A stretch of DNA of 64,000 bases, taken from NCBI GenBank assembly GCA_951640165.1, contig OX621234.1, forward strand, positions 32,678,549 through 32,742,548, given 5' to 3'. How positions within the stretch are numbered: position 1 is the first letter of the stretch; the number at the start of each line of letters is the position of its first letter. The notes under the pieces are model-generated. The model ran no database searches. It was not told the DNA's origin and saw only the letters and a program-made list of their open reading frames with translations. Shown here in pieces: positions 53,241 through 63,802 of this stretch. This DNA is from Pseudoips prasinana. Lineage: Eukaryota > Arthropoda > Insecta > Lepidoptera > Nolidae. The position numbers and the translations under genes are program-made.

Positions 53241-53410
53241 ATTATTTTGGTGCTACTTTTCCGAAAGCCTTTAGTACTATACTAACCATATAATAAGTCT
53301 GCCAACAAACTGCTGTGCAGTTTGGTGGATAGTGGTTATTTAATAATATTATAAATTATGTAATAAATGTTTTAAAATTTATTTATTTTTATTTTTAAGT
53401 AACTTTATCA

Positions 53411-53515
53411 TTATCATATCAGCCGAAAGCCGTCCACTACTGGACCAAGGCCTCCCCTAAAGATCTCCACAGTCCGCAATTGCCGGTCTTGCGCTATTCG
53501 CATCCAGCATTCGTA
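53411..53515 (-). mobile_element. RTE-like LINE 3' end
   Basis: Reverse complement of the terminus seen at 34000-34110: TATCATATCAGCCGAAAG, GTCCACTACTGGACCAAGGC and CTCCACAGTCCGCAATTGCC. Very short and strongly 5'-truncated. Confidence 0.85.
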
Positions 53516-53767
53516 TCTTAGTACAGTAAAGCTAACATACACATTCATTTTTTTGTATGTACTCATATACAGTTACTTACTCTACGGCTTTTTGGTATTC
53601 TTCTACGTCATAGAAACAGACATAGACTGTTAAAAAATTATTGACAAGCAAACTAAACTTCAAAAAATCTTCGTATCGCAAAATTGAAAATGTGAAAAAT
53701 ACCTAACCTGACGGGTCTTCAATAGCTTTCGCGGCACAAATATTTTATTTTATATTATCACAGGAAC

Positions 53768-53791
53768 ATGCCTGGCATCGAAATCTTCTAG
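53768..53791 (+). promoter_or_regulatory. Upstream ORF in the CEP350-like 5' leader
   Basis: ATG at 53768 and a stop 7 codons later (MPGIEIF), ending 8 bases before the main ATG and in another frame. A likely acceptor (ATTATCACAG, ending 53763) places it in the leader exon. Regulatory function is inference. Confidence 0.45.
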
Positions 53792-53799
53792 TGTTTAGT

Positions 53800-53956
53800 A
53801 TGGATGCATCGGCATCAACAAAAACTGATGCTGATTTCCATCAAGTGATTAGTTTCTTTTTGAAAATGGACAATACTGTTTTTCCAACATCTGTAAATCA
53901 TAAAAATACTGTTATTAGGTATACAAAACTTCCCGACTTTGATTTCGACGCAAGTG
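53800..53956 (+). CDS. CEP350: CEP350-like exon 1
   Basis: Start ATG at 53800 (MDASASTKTDADFHQVIS), donor GTAAGT, phase 1 out. Preceded by a probable leader-exon acceptor at 53763. Confidence 0.75.
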
Positions 53957-56900
53957 GTAAGTCTTTTTTATCGTTCCTTGTATTGTGGATACTCTAGGCT
54001 ATTGTTTATCCATCATCTGGATACGGTTACGCACAGTCTATGTGATTTAAAGCAAGCTGATGGGTGATTCCTACCAAAACATTGCTTTCCAGACAGTGAA
54101 ATTTACATGTTGATAACATTTAAATGACTAATGCCGCAATTAATGATGGTAGAAATCATACTTCTTCTCATATTGTAAATAATATTAATTACTTCTTAGT
54201 TAAGTATTGTGACCCATTTTTATTATGCCTTATTCAACTACTTGTTTGTCAAGTAGTAGGTACATACATCTGGGAAGGTCAAATCAATATCTTGTTAGGT
54301 TATAGTACAGATCTATATATAGGATATGCTCTCCTATTTGTCAATTTTAGCATAGTGGAGTAGGTATTATGATACTATCTAGTTGATTGTAGAGAACTTA
54401 GTTACACTTGTTTTGCTCATATGTCATAAACATAAGTTTACCTAAGTTCATACTCAGCTAGATGGAATTTTCCCACCTAAAACATGTTATGAAACAACAG
54501 CAAATATATATATCATATGTAGAATCAGCAGTATTTCATAGAACAAGCAATTTGTAATTGGTGGACTGGCTATAATTTAATTTGATATTAGGGTTAGGGT
54601 TTTGAATTTTGTAAGAGAAATAATAATATCTAGTTGTGTGTGATGTGATGTATGTATATAAAAATCAATCCTATAAATTTAATCTTTGTAAAATCAGCAT
54701 ACTGTGCCTTACACTATGTTAGGACACCATCAATATTCAATTAATGCAGCATGCTGCATTGTATTGCAACATGCTGAGCTGAAGGAAGCGCAATATGGTC
54801 TGGCACTTGATCCTGTAATACCCTTCTAAAGTGACATCAAATTCTGAAGCTTGCTTTCGTGCTCTTGCATTTTCTAATTAGCATTTATATTCTTATAATC
54901 TACCACAACCATTACATTACAAGTACCACATAAAATATCATAATATTTTTCATCTGCAAAAGCCATTGTGGAAGAATTAAATTGAAGAATAAAATAGCTA
55001 AGAATTTAAATAGTTATATCATCTGTGGTCATGTCAATTTGTAGATGTAAAAGGAGACAATTTATTTTGTGCCCACTGTTAAATGGTAATGTATATTAAT
55101 TAAATTACACATGAAAATAGTGATCATCTTATTATAATTAATAGACCAAAAATTATATAGAAACCAAACCAGAGTAATAAAAGAATAGTAAAAAAATTTA
55201 AAAAGTATCTATTGAGAAATCTGACCAGAATAATTAAATAATAGTCAAAAAGTGTTATGGAAAAAATGCTTGGTTAGGAGCATTCTACGTTTAGTTTAAC
55301 ATAAAAAAAAATTACTATGATGCTGTTTAAAGAGATAATAATTAATTGGTACAGTAAACAGGTTTTTAATGCTATTATGAATGGTTAACATAAATATCAA
55401 GTAACATATTTTAAAAATCACTGTGGAACAAAACATAATTAATAGCATGTTGCAGATGCTCCGTGGTCCAGTTTCAATCAGTTTGACACTAACAGACATC
55501 ATTATTATTGTTTTCGATATATTTTTTCTTACTTCTGTACTTTTGACTTTGTTTTATACTATATATTATCAAACAGTGTACTATTTTAACTTAAAATGCC
55601 AAGGAGACCAATCCACTCATTAGACAATCATTCTTGTGAGATTTTAGGTTATTATGCAAGCCATGTTTGGACTTGTATTTCACAGTATTCTAGTTACTTG
55701 AAGTTTTGCTAATATTACCACTGCAGCACTGTAATCTACAGATTATAAGGAATAAACTAAATTGCTATACACCACAGTTTGTGGTGGGCCTATTCAATTA
55801 TATGGGCCCAAACAAAAAAATAATTGTCTCCTTTATTAAAACTACCTTATATTTAAGATATTTTTCTATAAATGAAGCATGCTAAACACATTTAAGCTCC
55901 AATTTGACCAACCAGTAGCACTCAATTCCAAGTATAGGAGAAGGAGAAGCATAGAGGTTGAACATATTAAAAGTAATATGCGTCCTTTAATTTTTGACAG
56001 CAACTTGGTCTACTCAAAGCTACACTTTACATCCCAGACTGCGATGCATAATTTCCCTTGACGAAGATGATGTAAAGACTAATACGTCTTTGAGATCAAG
56101 CGTTGCGGTTCCACCAAAATCAAAACCTTCTAATTACAATCCCAAACGAAAAATTGTTACAATATCTGAAGAGGAGGAACATGATCTACATCCAAGAATT
56201 TGTTAGTACTTTCATATATTTAATAGGTCTAATTCTAAAAAAGGAAGATAGGATCCATCATTGTTGTTGTCATAGTGCATGATTTTGTAAGGTCTACAAA
56301 CCTTTCCAAAGAATTGAGTTGGAATGCTGTTAAACTTATTGGTCTGTATAATTTCATTAGGGTGTAGTCTGTTATTTCAGTTTGGGTAGGAAGATGACAT
56401 TCACTACTTACCACTGATGAGGTATGTTGTGATGTGCAATATAGGCTTTATGCATTGTTGGCAGGTGGGGCGGCTTTTAGTTTTTAGTCCTATTGAGGTA
56501 CTGCGGGGAAACATTTCATCCAAGCCTGCAGACTTAAATAGAAGAAACTATTTATGACCCAGGTATGCTGTTATTATTGTGTCTAAGGAGTTTGGCTGGT
56601 TTCCAATAAGTGTTCCCCATCTCATGTAGTCTGTTATTTGGAACTGAGAAATGTGTTCCAACAAGTAGTTTACTTATTTTTTCCTCAGAGGTAGATATAA
56701 TCCTTCTTGCTTTTTGAGTGAGTCAGTGGACATTTCTCATACTGTGATAGTAGTTGTTACAGTCTTGAAGCTTCATATGTACATACTCTTAAGATTGTCC
56801 TTTACGGTTCCTTATGCGTTTTTTTATAAGAGAGCCACTAGCGCTTGCATCTCTCCTTTCTTCTTTGGGTATTGTGAGTTTTACATGATTTTAGACTTTT

Positions 56901-59900
56901 CTTAGGTTTCCATTGTGTTTTTTCAGTTCTGGTGATTTAGTTGAGTGTGTTTATCTGCTAGTAACCAGGGTGCATACAATTGGTTATTGTGTTCGATGTT
57001 CAGTTTTTTATAGTTAGCCTTCTTTTATGGAACAAGACAGACCCAATGGATTTTTTTTATTTCATTAACCATGATTTTTGCTTCCTTTTTTTCTTTGGAT
57101 TTTTCATAGACAGCTTTGATGGCTAGTGTTGTGAGTGTTAAAGTTTAATCAACCCAATAACTTTCATGCTCAGAAGATAATTCATTACAATGACTGCATG
57201 TGTGTTTTTAAGAAATTAAGAAGAAATAGTTTGATTTATTCAGCTTAGATTTAGTAAGTACTTTCTGAATATACTCATTATACTTGAAGCGAATATGGCA
57301 GACAACAAATATCTTTCTCAAACTTATTAATTTTACTTGTCTGCCCCTTGTACTTATGTTGATTACTACTAATGTTTTGCCTCATTTACTCCAATGTGTT
57401 TAAAAGTAATGTGCTAGTGTTTATTTAATGAATCAATGTTTTAACCAGATTTCTTATTCAAGGGTCCTTATCTTAGTTGGTAGTGATCTTATAAATAACT
57501 TAATTCAATTTTCAAATGACTGTTTTAGCTAAAAGCAGAGCTGTGACTCCAAAAAAGTCATCCAACCGTTCAATTGTAGCAGAGGAGAAGCAAACATCCA
57601 ACAAAACCTCTACAAGATTATCAACACCAACCAAATGTAAGTGTAACTTTTTAGATAAAGCATTAAATTACATACCACAATACTACTACTAAAATGTCAT
57701 TGTTTTTATTCAATCAGTATGCTAATTATATTAATTTAACAGTTTTATTTTTTTATATAATTACTATAAGGTTAATTATGATTATCCTTGTCGAAGTTGT
57801 GTGGTGAAATTACCTGTAGGCCTCTGAAATAGCTATCCAAACATTGACTAACGGCTACAGAAGGGGCATAGCGTAACAAGCTTTGATATTTACTAATAAT
57901 ATCTAGGGACAATGTCACACAGATCATACTAGCCCCAAACAAAGCAAAGCTTGTTCTATGGGTACAGTCAACAGCATAAGTAGATGATCAAAATCGGACC
58001 TGAGTTTTGAGTTTATGATGCTATTGGGCGGCAGTTTTCACTAGTTAATATTTTTTACACTTAACACTCACGCACACCTTCAACTAGATACTATTCACCA
58101 CCACACTATTTTGTCGCAATTAATGATAATTAGTATTGAATATCCGACTTTGATCATCTACTTTTGCTGTTGACTGTACCAGACGACGGTATACATACTT
58201 ATATAGATAGATAAATACTTAAATACATAGAAAACATCCATCATTCAGAAACAAATATTCGTGCTCATCACACAAATATTTGCACTTACCGGGATTCGAG
58301 CCCAGGACCACCAGCTTCGTAGGCAGGAGCAGTTTGTCTTAATGTAACATGCCATTCTATTTTCAAGTTAACTTTCCAGGTATATAAGTTACCCCTAACA
58401 TTAACTGATAAATATTATGTTATTTTTCTAGATGGTAGAGATAATAAAACTAGTGGCAAAACAAACAGTGCGTTTATTAAGAAAGATGTGAATTCAACAC
58501 AAAATTGTAAAGCAAGGAATACAAATGCAATGGACACCACAAAATCAACTCAAAGTGTAAAAGATAAAGGTATGTTTATAATTAATACATCTATCTTTTA
58601 CTATCAAAATTGAAAAGTAAGGTATATAAATATAGTAGAAATTTTGAAGTCCACCAAATAATTGAAGTATAAATATTTGCGGATATTGTCTGGTGCTACT
58701 ATGAAAGCCTCCTTAGCTTATTGTAAACGACGTCTTAAAGCGCTGGTAACAGCATAATTTGTTTATTTCCAAATTTATTGCTCACACTATTTGCGTAATC
58801 TAATTTCCAAAAATTAGGTAATTTCTACCAAAATTCTACTACTTGTTTTCTATAAAAGACCATGAAATTCAACTCTAAAAACTCTTAGGCCAAAACAAGA
58901 AAGAATATTAGTCAATTTACATACTTTTATGATGTTATACTATTTCATTAGCCAGCTTTATAAACTTTGTATTAAGCATACTAGCCCCAGTGTTCATTCT
59001 TGAACATTGATTGCAAAATGACAATAATGAGACAATATAACTACCTGAAGTTTTAAACAAAAGCAAATAAATACAAATAAATCATACTGATGTGTTTGTT
59101 TTTAATGGTAAAACAACAGTAATGAATGCCAAACTTTGTTTCAGAACCATTGCGACAAACCAGGACAGTAACACCCACCTGTAGAATTAGTTTAAGTAAA
59201 AATTTAGGGAGCGCAAGTGAAAGCGATAAAGAGTTGACAAGAATCAAGAATATATTGTATCATGATGATGTGAAAAATATTGTCACTCAAAAGAAACCTG
59301 TAGACAGAGCTAAAATTAATAAAAACCCACCTTCACCTCACAAGTCCAAAGGCACTAGTAAAGAAACACAAAGTAAAAGTAAACCAATAACAGTTATACG
59401 TATACCAGTTGACGTTAAAAAGCCCAAGAGAAATATGGGTATCGAAGCTAAAACAGCGTCAATAGAAACTTATTACAAATCAGATCATAGGATTGATCTA
59501 GATGAGAAAATTAAGAGCAAAACTGTCAAGATCGGTACAGACCCACTGCCAACATCAATCGACCAAACTACACAAGTAAACAATGATATAAATGACTATG
59601 ACATTAACCATATTGATAAACATGATAGCAGTCTACAAACAGATTTCAGAAAAGAAGTGTTTGATAGTCTTGAGATACCAAATGTTACCCTAACAACGGA
59701 CAAACAGAAATCGAAAGAAGACACTGATAGCTTCTACAGTGCCTCTTTACCTAATCTCAGAATGCCGTCTTTTAACATAGCCCCTAATCAAGAAGAAGTG
59801 AATACTAGTGATATAAGTTATTGTCAAAGTGCTTCTTATATATATCGACGCGCCACTTTAACTTATACGACCAGACAAAAGATTAACTTTCATGTAGTAG

Positions 59901-62108
59901 GCAATAATAATGATGGTGGCCCCGATATCAATATAGTCGCTAATGAAAATGTCACAGAATCAAAACGACCGCCTAATCCCCTAGATTATCCAATGAACGT
60001 CGTATCTGTATTCAAGAATGAACTAAAAAATAAAAACATTAAAAGAAGTGTTTCATCTGCTGAGTCGTATAAAAAGAAAAATAGGACAGCAGAAGATTAC
60101 ATAGATTGTTTGAATGAGTTGAACTCCCTTAATTGTTCCTACGTCGTTAATAAATTGATGAAACCTTCGGATATAATTAGCACAATAAGAATTAATAACG
60201 GCCTGTTGCAAACTGACTATATCTGTGAACAGTTCCAACGGGAACTCAACTTTATAGATTCTTTTATTGAGTCTCTGCAATACTTGGAAAGCTGTTCATT
60301 ATCCGATAAATGTTTCTCTGATACTAAAGTAGAAAATTTAGTCACTAATTCTGTACTATTTGATTCTACATTTGACGTCAAAAATTTGGAGTATGACTCA
60401 TTTTTATCGAAGCTGGAAAATGGTGCGAATATTGATGATACGGAAACAATGGCATCCAAGAGTCTTTGTCTGGTGAGTGTTATTCTTCAATTTATAAATA
60501 TTTTGCTTGAAACGGTCAAACATTACATTTCTTAACTCATTAGCTGTAGTCATCAAAATTTACCCATTAGTATTATGGCGAGAAAGTAACATTTTTGTTA
60601 ACTACTTAAGTAATACCTTGTTAATAATAACTAGTTTTAATTTCAGCTTAATTTACTCATCCGCGATGAGCAAAGACGAGCGAAGAATCTCTTATTCGTG
60701 TTGAAGATGCGGGAGGACGCATTGAAAGATTTCACAAAATCCCAAATACTGTGGTTAGAAAAAAAGAAGAAACATGATAACACTGATATATCTACACTGA
60801 AGAAGAAACAGCGCGGCGCGCTGCTCAAACTGCAGCACGAGTGTGGAGAGATGCAGCGCATGCGCAAGGCGCTGCTCACGCTCTCTGAGAAACGGAAACT
60901 CGCTCTAATTAAGACTAAGAAGAATATCGAGCTGAAAATCAATAATAATCTGGATGTGGAACAAATCATTATGGGAAAGAAAAAAATGAAGAGAAGTTCG
61001 TTTACAGATAGGAATACAGCCCCTGTGAAATGCTTCGACTTATCGAGCAGTGGGTGTGAAGAGAGTACCACTACGTCGAGGCAGTACTCAGATGCTACGT
61101 TTCAAATACCCGAGGGCTTAGTTCCGGCAACAATACAAAGCGCGGAAAAGTGCGTTCAGACCAACGACTCACCTAATATAACCATCTGTAACCCATCCGT
61201 CGACCACGGCACCGACCCACCTGAAAACTGCGTAGCAGTGGACGGTGGATACCTAAATATATTATTCCACAATTTAGCGTTACCAGAAATCTTCAGCACT
61301 GGCAAACAATATGAAGTAAACGAAGAAGCTTTAAAAAATATAGTCAATTCTACTAATAACCACAATGATTCTTTGAATGGCAGTAAAGTTGTCGAGAAGC
61401 TCATGGATCAAATTAGAAATAAAGATTTAGACAGCAGTAGCTCTGCGTCGACTGCTCGGAGTCTCGTCGACGAATTCGACCAGTATTATAAGAGTTTAGT
61501 AGAGGAGGAGAAATCGTCGGGGGGTTCGCCCGATCGGGATATTTATCGTAGCAAATTGTATGAGGTGAAAGATTCGCAGGTACAAACATTAGATGAAAAT
61601 GTTAGGGCCGAAGACCGTTGCAGCTCTTCAACGATGACTGTCAGTTCAGATAACACAGTGCAATTAAATGATTCGAACGTTTCGAGTGTAGACCGTGAGT
61701 GTGTTTGTGAGGTGTCGATGGAGAGTGAATGTTCGCTAGAAAAGGAGTTGGCGAACTCTAGTCAGGTGACCGGCCCGCTGCCGGTTCCGGTTGGTGCTGC
61801 TCTCGTAGAAACGCAAGCTCCCGATGTTCCTACTCCAGCGTGGCCACTATTAAAGTCCCCAAGTGGCCCTGTTTCCGGTAAGTTCAATGATTTATATAAT
61901 GAGTAATATCAGTCGCCCATGTTTCTAAAAAACGAAGCCGTAACTACTATTGCACCACTTTTCAAATAAACGTTTTTAATTGTTTATACTTCTTACAGAA
62001 GCGGAAAGTGTCAGCAGTGATTCGCCGTGTTTGAGCGTATCATCTTTGACGGCGCCGAACACAGAGGCAGAGGAGCTAAGGAGACAACAACTTGCCATTG
62101 AAAGAGAG
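53800..62108 (+). CDS. CEP350: CEP350/CAP350-like centrosomal protein, 5' part of gene
   Basis: Seven coding exons: 53800-53956, 56001-56201, 57529-57636, 58432-58569, 59145-60472, 60647-61877 and 61999-62108. All have GT-AG borders and matching phases (1,1,1,1,0,1,0), total 1091 residues, open at the 3' end. CEP350 acts at centrosomes/centrioles and binds microtubules. Residues 1-644 are polar and low in recognisable domains. Exon 6 begins with a long charged coiled coil (about 645-745) with LKDFTKSQILWLEKKKK and KKKQRGALLKLQHECGEMQ, matching the TKAELAWLE / KKRQRGLLLRLQQE block of vertebrate CEP350. Exon 7 ends in ELRRQQLAIERE, the start of another helix. The C-terminal CAP-Gly domain expected of the family is outside the window. 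Confidence 0.78.
53960..55995. other. CEP350-like intron 1
   Basis: AT-rich. Holds a perfect 18-bp palindrome AATGCAGCATGCTGCATT at 54743-54760; otherwise no recognised element. Confidence 0.5.
56001..56201 (+). CDS. CEP350: CEP350-like exon 2
   Basis: Acceptor TTTTTGACAG, donor GTTAGT. Encodes ISLDEDDVKTNTSLRSS, KSKPSNYNPKRKIVTISEE and EEHDLHPRI. A polar, probably disordered region. Confidence 0.7.
56230..57150 (-). pseudogene. Heavily decayed Jockey-like LINE in CEP350 intron 2
   Basis: The minus strand shows, through many stops, a pattern like the start of a reverse transcriptase: a THFSVP-like phrase near 56630 and VIFLPKLK...YTDQ near 56330-56390, resembling the VxFIPKxGK...YRPIS opening of Jockey elements. 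Old and nearly unreadable. Confidence 0.35.
57529..57636 (+). CDS. CEP350: CEP350-like exon 3
   Basis: Acceptor CTGTTTTAG, donor GTAAGT, phase 1 on both sides. Encodes SRAVTPKKSSNRSIVAEEK and STRLSTPTK; basic, Ser/Thr-rich. Confidence 0.75.
57870..58350 (-). mobile_element. Lepidopteran SINE (minus strand), interrupted by a MITE
   Basis: On the minus strand: B box GGGCTCGAATCCCGG near 58300, core AAATATTTGTGTGATGAGCA, ATGGATGTTTTCTATGTATT and, after the MITE, CCATAGAACAAGCTTTGCTT and GGGGCTAGTATGATCTGTGT. The two halves join cleanly at GG-TA-CC when the MITE and one TA are removed. Confidence 0.8.
57965..58176. mobile_element. TA-type MITE inside the SINE
   Basis: 212 bp with inverted repeats of about 35 bp (CAGTCAACAGCATAAGTAGA on the left, CAGTCAACAGCAAAAGTAGA on the right, both continuing TGATCAAA). 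Flanked by TA at 57963-57964 and 58177-58178. Non-coding; Tc1/mariner-type by target duplication. Confidence 0.9.
58432..58569 (+). CDS. CEP350: CEP350-like exon 4
   Basis: Acceptor TTTTTCTAG, donor GTATGT, phase 1 on both sides. Encodes GRDNKTSGKTNSAFIKKD and NAMDTTKSTQSVKDK; polar. Confidence 0.75.
59145..60472 (+). CDS. CEP350: CEP350-like exon 5
   Basis: Acceptor TTGTTTCAG, donor GTGAGT, phase 1 in and 0 out; 443 codons. Mostly polar, with a more ordered C-terminal part: AEDYIDCLNELNSLNCSYVV and FIDSFIESLQYLESCSL look helical. The open frame continues past the donor to 60535, but the change to hydrophobic intron-like sequence and the matching downstream exon support the splice. Confidence 0.82.
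60647..61877 (+). CDS. CEP350: CEP350-like exon 6: conserved coiled coil
   Basis: Acceptor TTTAATTTCAG, donor GTAAGT, phase 0 in and 1 out; 410 codons. The first 100 residues are a basic/acidic coiled coil carrying the family signature; the remainder is acidic and Ser-rich (DLDSSSSASTARSLVDEFDQ). Locally GC-richer at the signature (60810-60890). Confidence 0.85.
61999..62108 (+). CDS. CEP350: CEP350-like exon 7
   Basis: Acceptor TTCTTACAG, donor GTAACT, phase 1 in and 0 out. Encodes AESVSSDSPCLSVSSL and EAEELRRQQLAIERE. The donor is followed almost at once by the TTTA-repeat tail of a LINE. Confidence 0.82.
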
Positions 62109-62112
62109 GTAA

Positions 62113-62116
62113 CTAT

Positions 62117-62151
<35 letters not shown>

Positions 62152-63630
62152 TTACAGATATCTTATTGCTAACAGATAATTCCAAGCACAATAAGTGATA
62201 CAATCATAATAATTTATATACATAATCTATAGGTACTATACTATACTATAATAAGCTAATTAATTAACCATGTTAAAAAAAAAATAAAGTGAAAAGTTTT
62301 CTAATATTATGTATCTACTGCATAATATTAGAAAAAGATAAAATTGTAATAAGAAGTTACTGTATACTGCTCTCAATAGTCAATGCCTCAATGTGACGTC
62401 CTGCAACGGTTAGGAATGCATTTTCCGTGCATGAGAATATATCTATTGTTGAGTCATTCTCGATATCATTGATATAGCGAACTGCGCGGGACAGAGGTGC
62501 ATTTCGGGCTAGATTTGTTCGAGCGGCCGGCACCGCCAATAGGTTATGTTGACGTCGCGCCTGGACAAAGTATGTCCTGTGTCGCGGCACACGAAACTGT
62601 AATAGTGCCAATAGTAAAGAGTTATATGTGTAACCACGCATTAACCTGAAGAAATACGTGACTAATGCAATGTTACGTCGTACTGCTAACATACGATAGT
62701 CCACCATACCCACGATATAAAGTGTTGGATATAAATACGGATAATAATAATATAATCTTTTGAACAAATAGCGTACAAATGATTTCTGTATTTTTTCGAC
62801 TTTTTGTATGTACTGAACTTGATAGGGATTCCATATCACTGAATTAGTCTCGAGTGTGGTACGAACGTACGCGTTATATAAGGTACACAAAGTTTTACGA
62901 TTACAAAAGCTTCTAGACTGTCTCAGAACAAATCCTAGGCTTTTCCGCGATTTATCACAGAGTTTGCAAATATTATCATGGTAAGTTAATTGGCTATCAA
63001 ACCATGTGCCCAAATCTTTTACGGTGTCCGCTCTTTTCACAATCGTATTGTGTAGTGTATAGTTTTTGTGTATTGGGAAACGTGCGCGACTATAAGACAC
63101 AATCACACATTTGTTTGAATTGAGACATAAACTATTCTGATAGCTCCACTCAATTACACTGTCGATGTCACTTTGTAATAGGTCGCAATCGGATGGTGTA
63201 TCAATTGGCAGTGCCAATTTGACATCATCTGCAAACATTAGACATGTGCTATATTTTATATTAGATGGTAAGTCGTTTATTAATATTAAGAAAAGTAATG
63301 GGCCCAGACAACTACCTTGCCCAATACCTGAATTAACAGTATATTCTTCAGATTTGCAGTTTTGGTATTGAACATACTGTTTACGATTTCTTAGGTAATT
63401 TGAAAGAAAGTGAACAAGATTTTTTGAAAAGCCTATATTTGCTAGTTTGTAAAGTAGGACATCATTTTGGATCTGATCAAACGCCTTTTGGAAATCAAAA
63501 TAAGCCACGTCAACCTGCCTTTTAGCATCAATTCCGTTCGAAATGAGCGTTGAAATATTAATATCGCAAATAAGCTCAAGGTCACCTTTAAAATATTGAG
63601 AAGGGAGTCTGTCTTCGTTAAGCCTCTACC
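62113..63630 (-). mobile_element. 5'-truncated LINE in CEP350 intron 7
   Basis: Minus-strand element. The 3' tail is a (TAAA)n repeat, seen as (TTTA)n at 62113-62152. The 3' UTR spans 62153-62356, coding 62357-63508 and onward to about 63630. The intact coding frame and clean tail suggest a recent insertion. A 15-bp hairpin (62297-62311/62321-62335) lies in its 3' UTR. Confidence 0.85.
62357..63508 (-). CDS. LINE reverse transcriptase, C-terminal 383 codons intact
   Basis: Non-LTR reverse transcriptase fragment with motif A VAYFDFQKAFDQI, motif B SGIGQGSCLGPLLF and motif C CLMFADDVKL (FADD in place of the usual YADD). Then VKDLGTWFDSQLTYHDNI, AYVRTTLETNSVIWNPY and a C-terminal NAPLSRAVRYINDI block. 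The frame is open upstream of the first Met (KRQVDVAYF), so the start is lost by 5' truncation. Belongs to the Jockey/CR1 group in the broad sense; a different family from the LINE at 1962-5235. Confidence 0.9.
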   Translation of the reverse strand: MAYFDFQKAFDQIQNDVLLYKLANIGFSKNLVHFLSNYLRNRKQYVQYQNCKSEEYTVNSGIGQGSCLGPLLFLILINDLPSNIKYSTCLMFADDVKLALPIDTPSDCDLLQSDIDSVIEWSYQNSLCLNSNKCVIVSYSRARFPIHKNYTLHNTIVKRADTVKDLGTWFDSQLTYHDNICKLCDKSRKSLGFVLRQSRSFCNRKTLCTLYNAYVRTTLETNSVIWNPYQVQYIQKVEKIQKSFVRYLFKRLYYYYPYLYPTLYIVGMVDYRMLAVRRNIALVTYFFRLMRGYTYNSLLLALLQFRVPRHRTYFVQARRQHNLLAVPAARTNLARNAPLSRAVRYINDIENDSTIDIFSCTENAFLTVAGRHIEALTIESSIQ

Positions 63631-63802
63631 TACTATTGCCTCTTCCTCCTATTGATTCCCTCGTAGGTCCCCAGTAAAAGATCGAGATATGGTGGTATTA
63701 CACCCCCATGTCTAGGAGAGTATGTAAAGCCATCAGAACTGTACCTAACCGGTTTCCGGTTGTGTCCTTCCCGTTATTCAAGTAAAATATGTACAAAATA
63801 TT

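Noticed and set aside
60485..60535. Extension of CEP350-like exon 5 to the stop at 60535
   Set aside because: A good donor at 60473 and a matching phase-0 acceptor at 60646 lead into the conserved coiled coil; the extension is hydrophobic, intron-like sequence.
61980..62198. 72-codon open frame ending in YLFIYLFIYLF
   Set aside because: Its first half is exon 7 of the CEP350-like gene; the rest is read-through into the (TTTA)n LINE tail.
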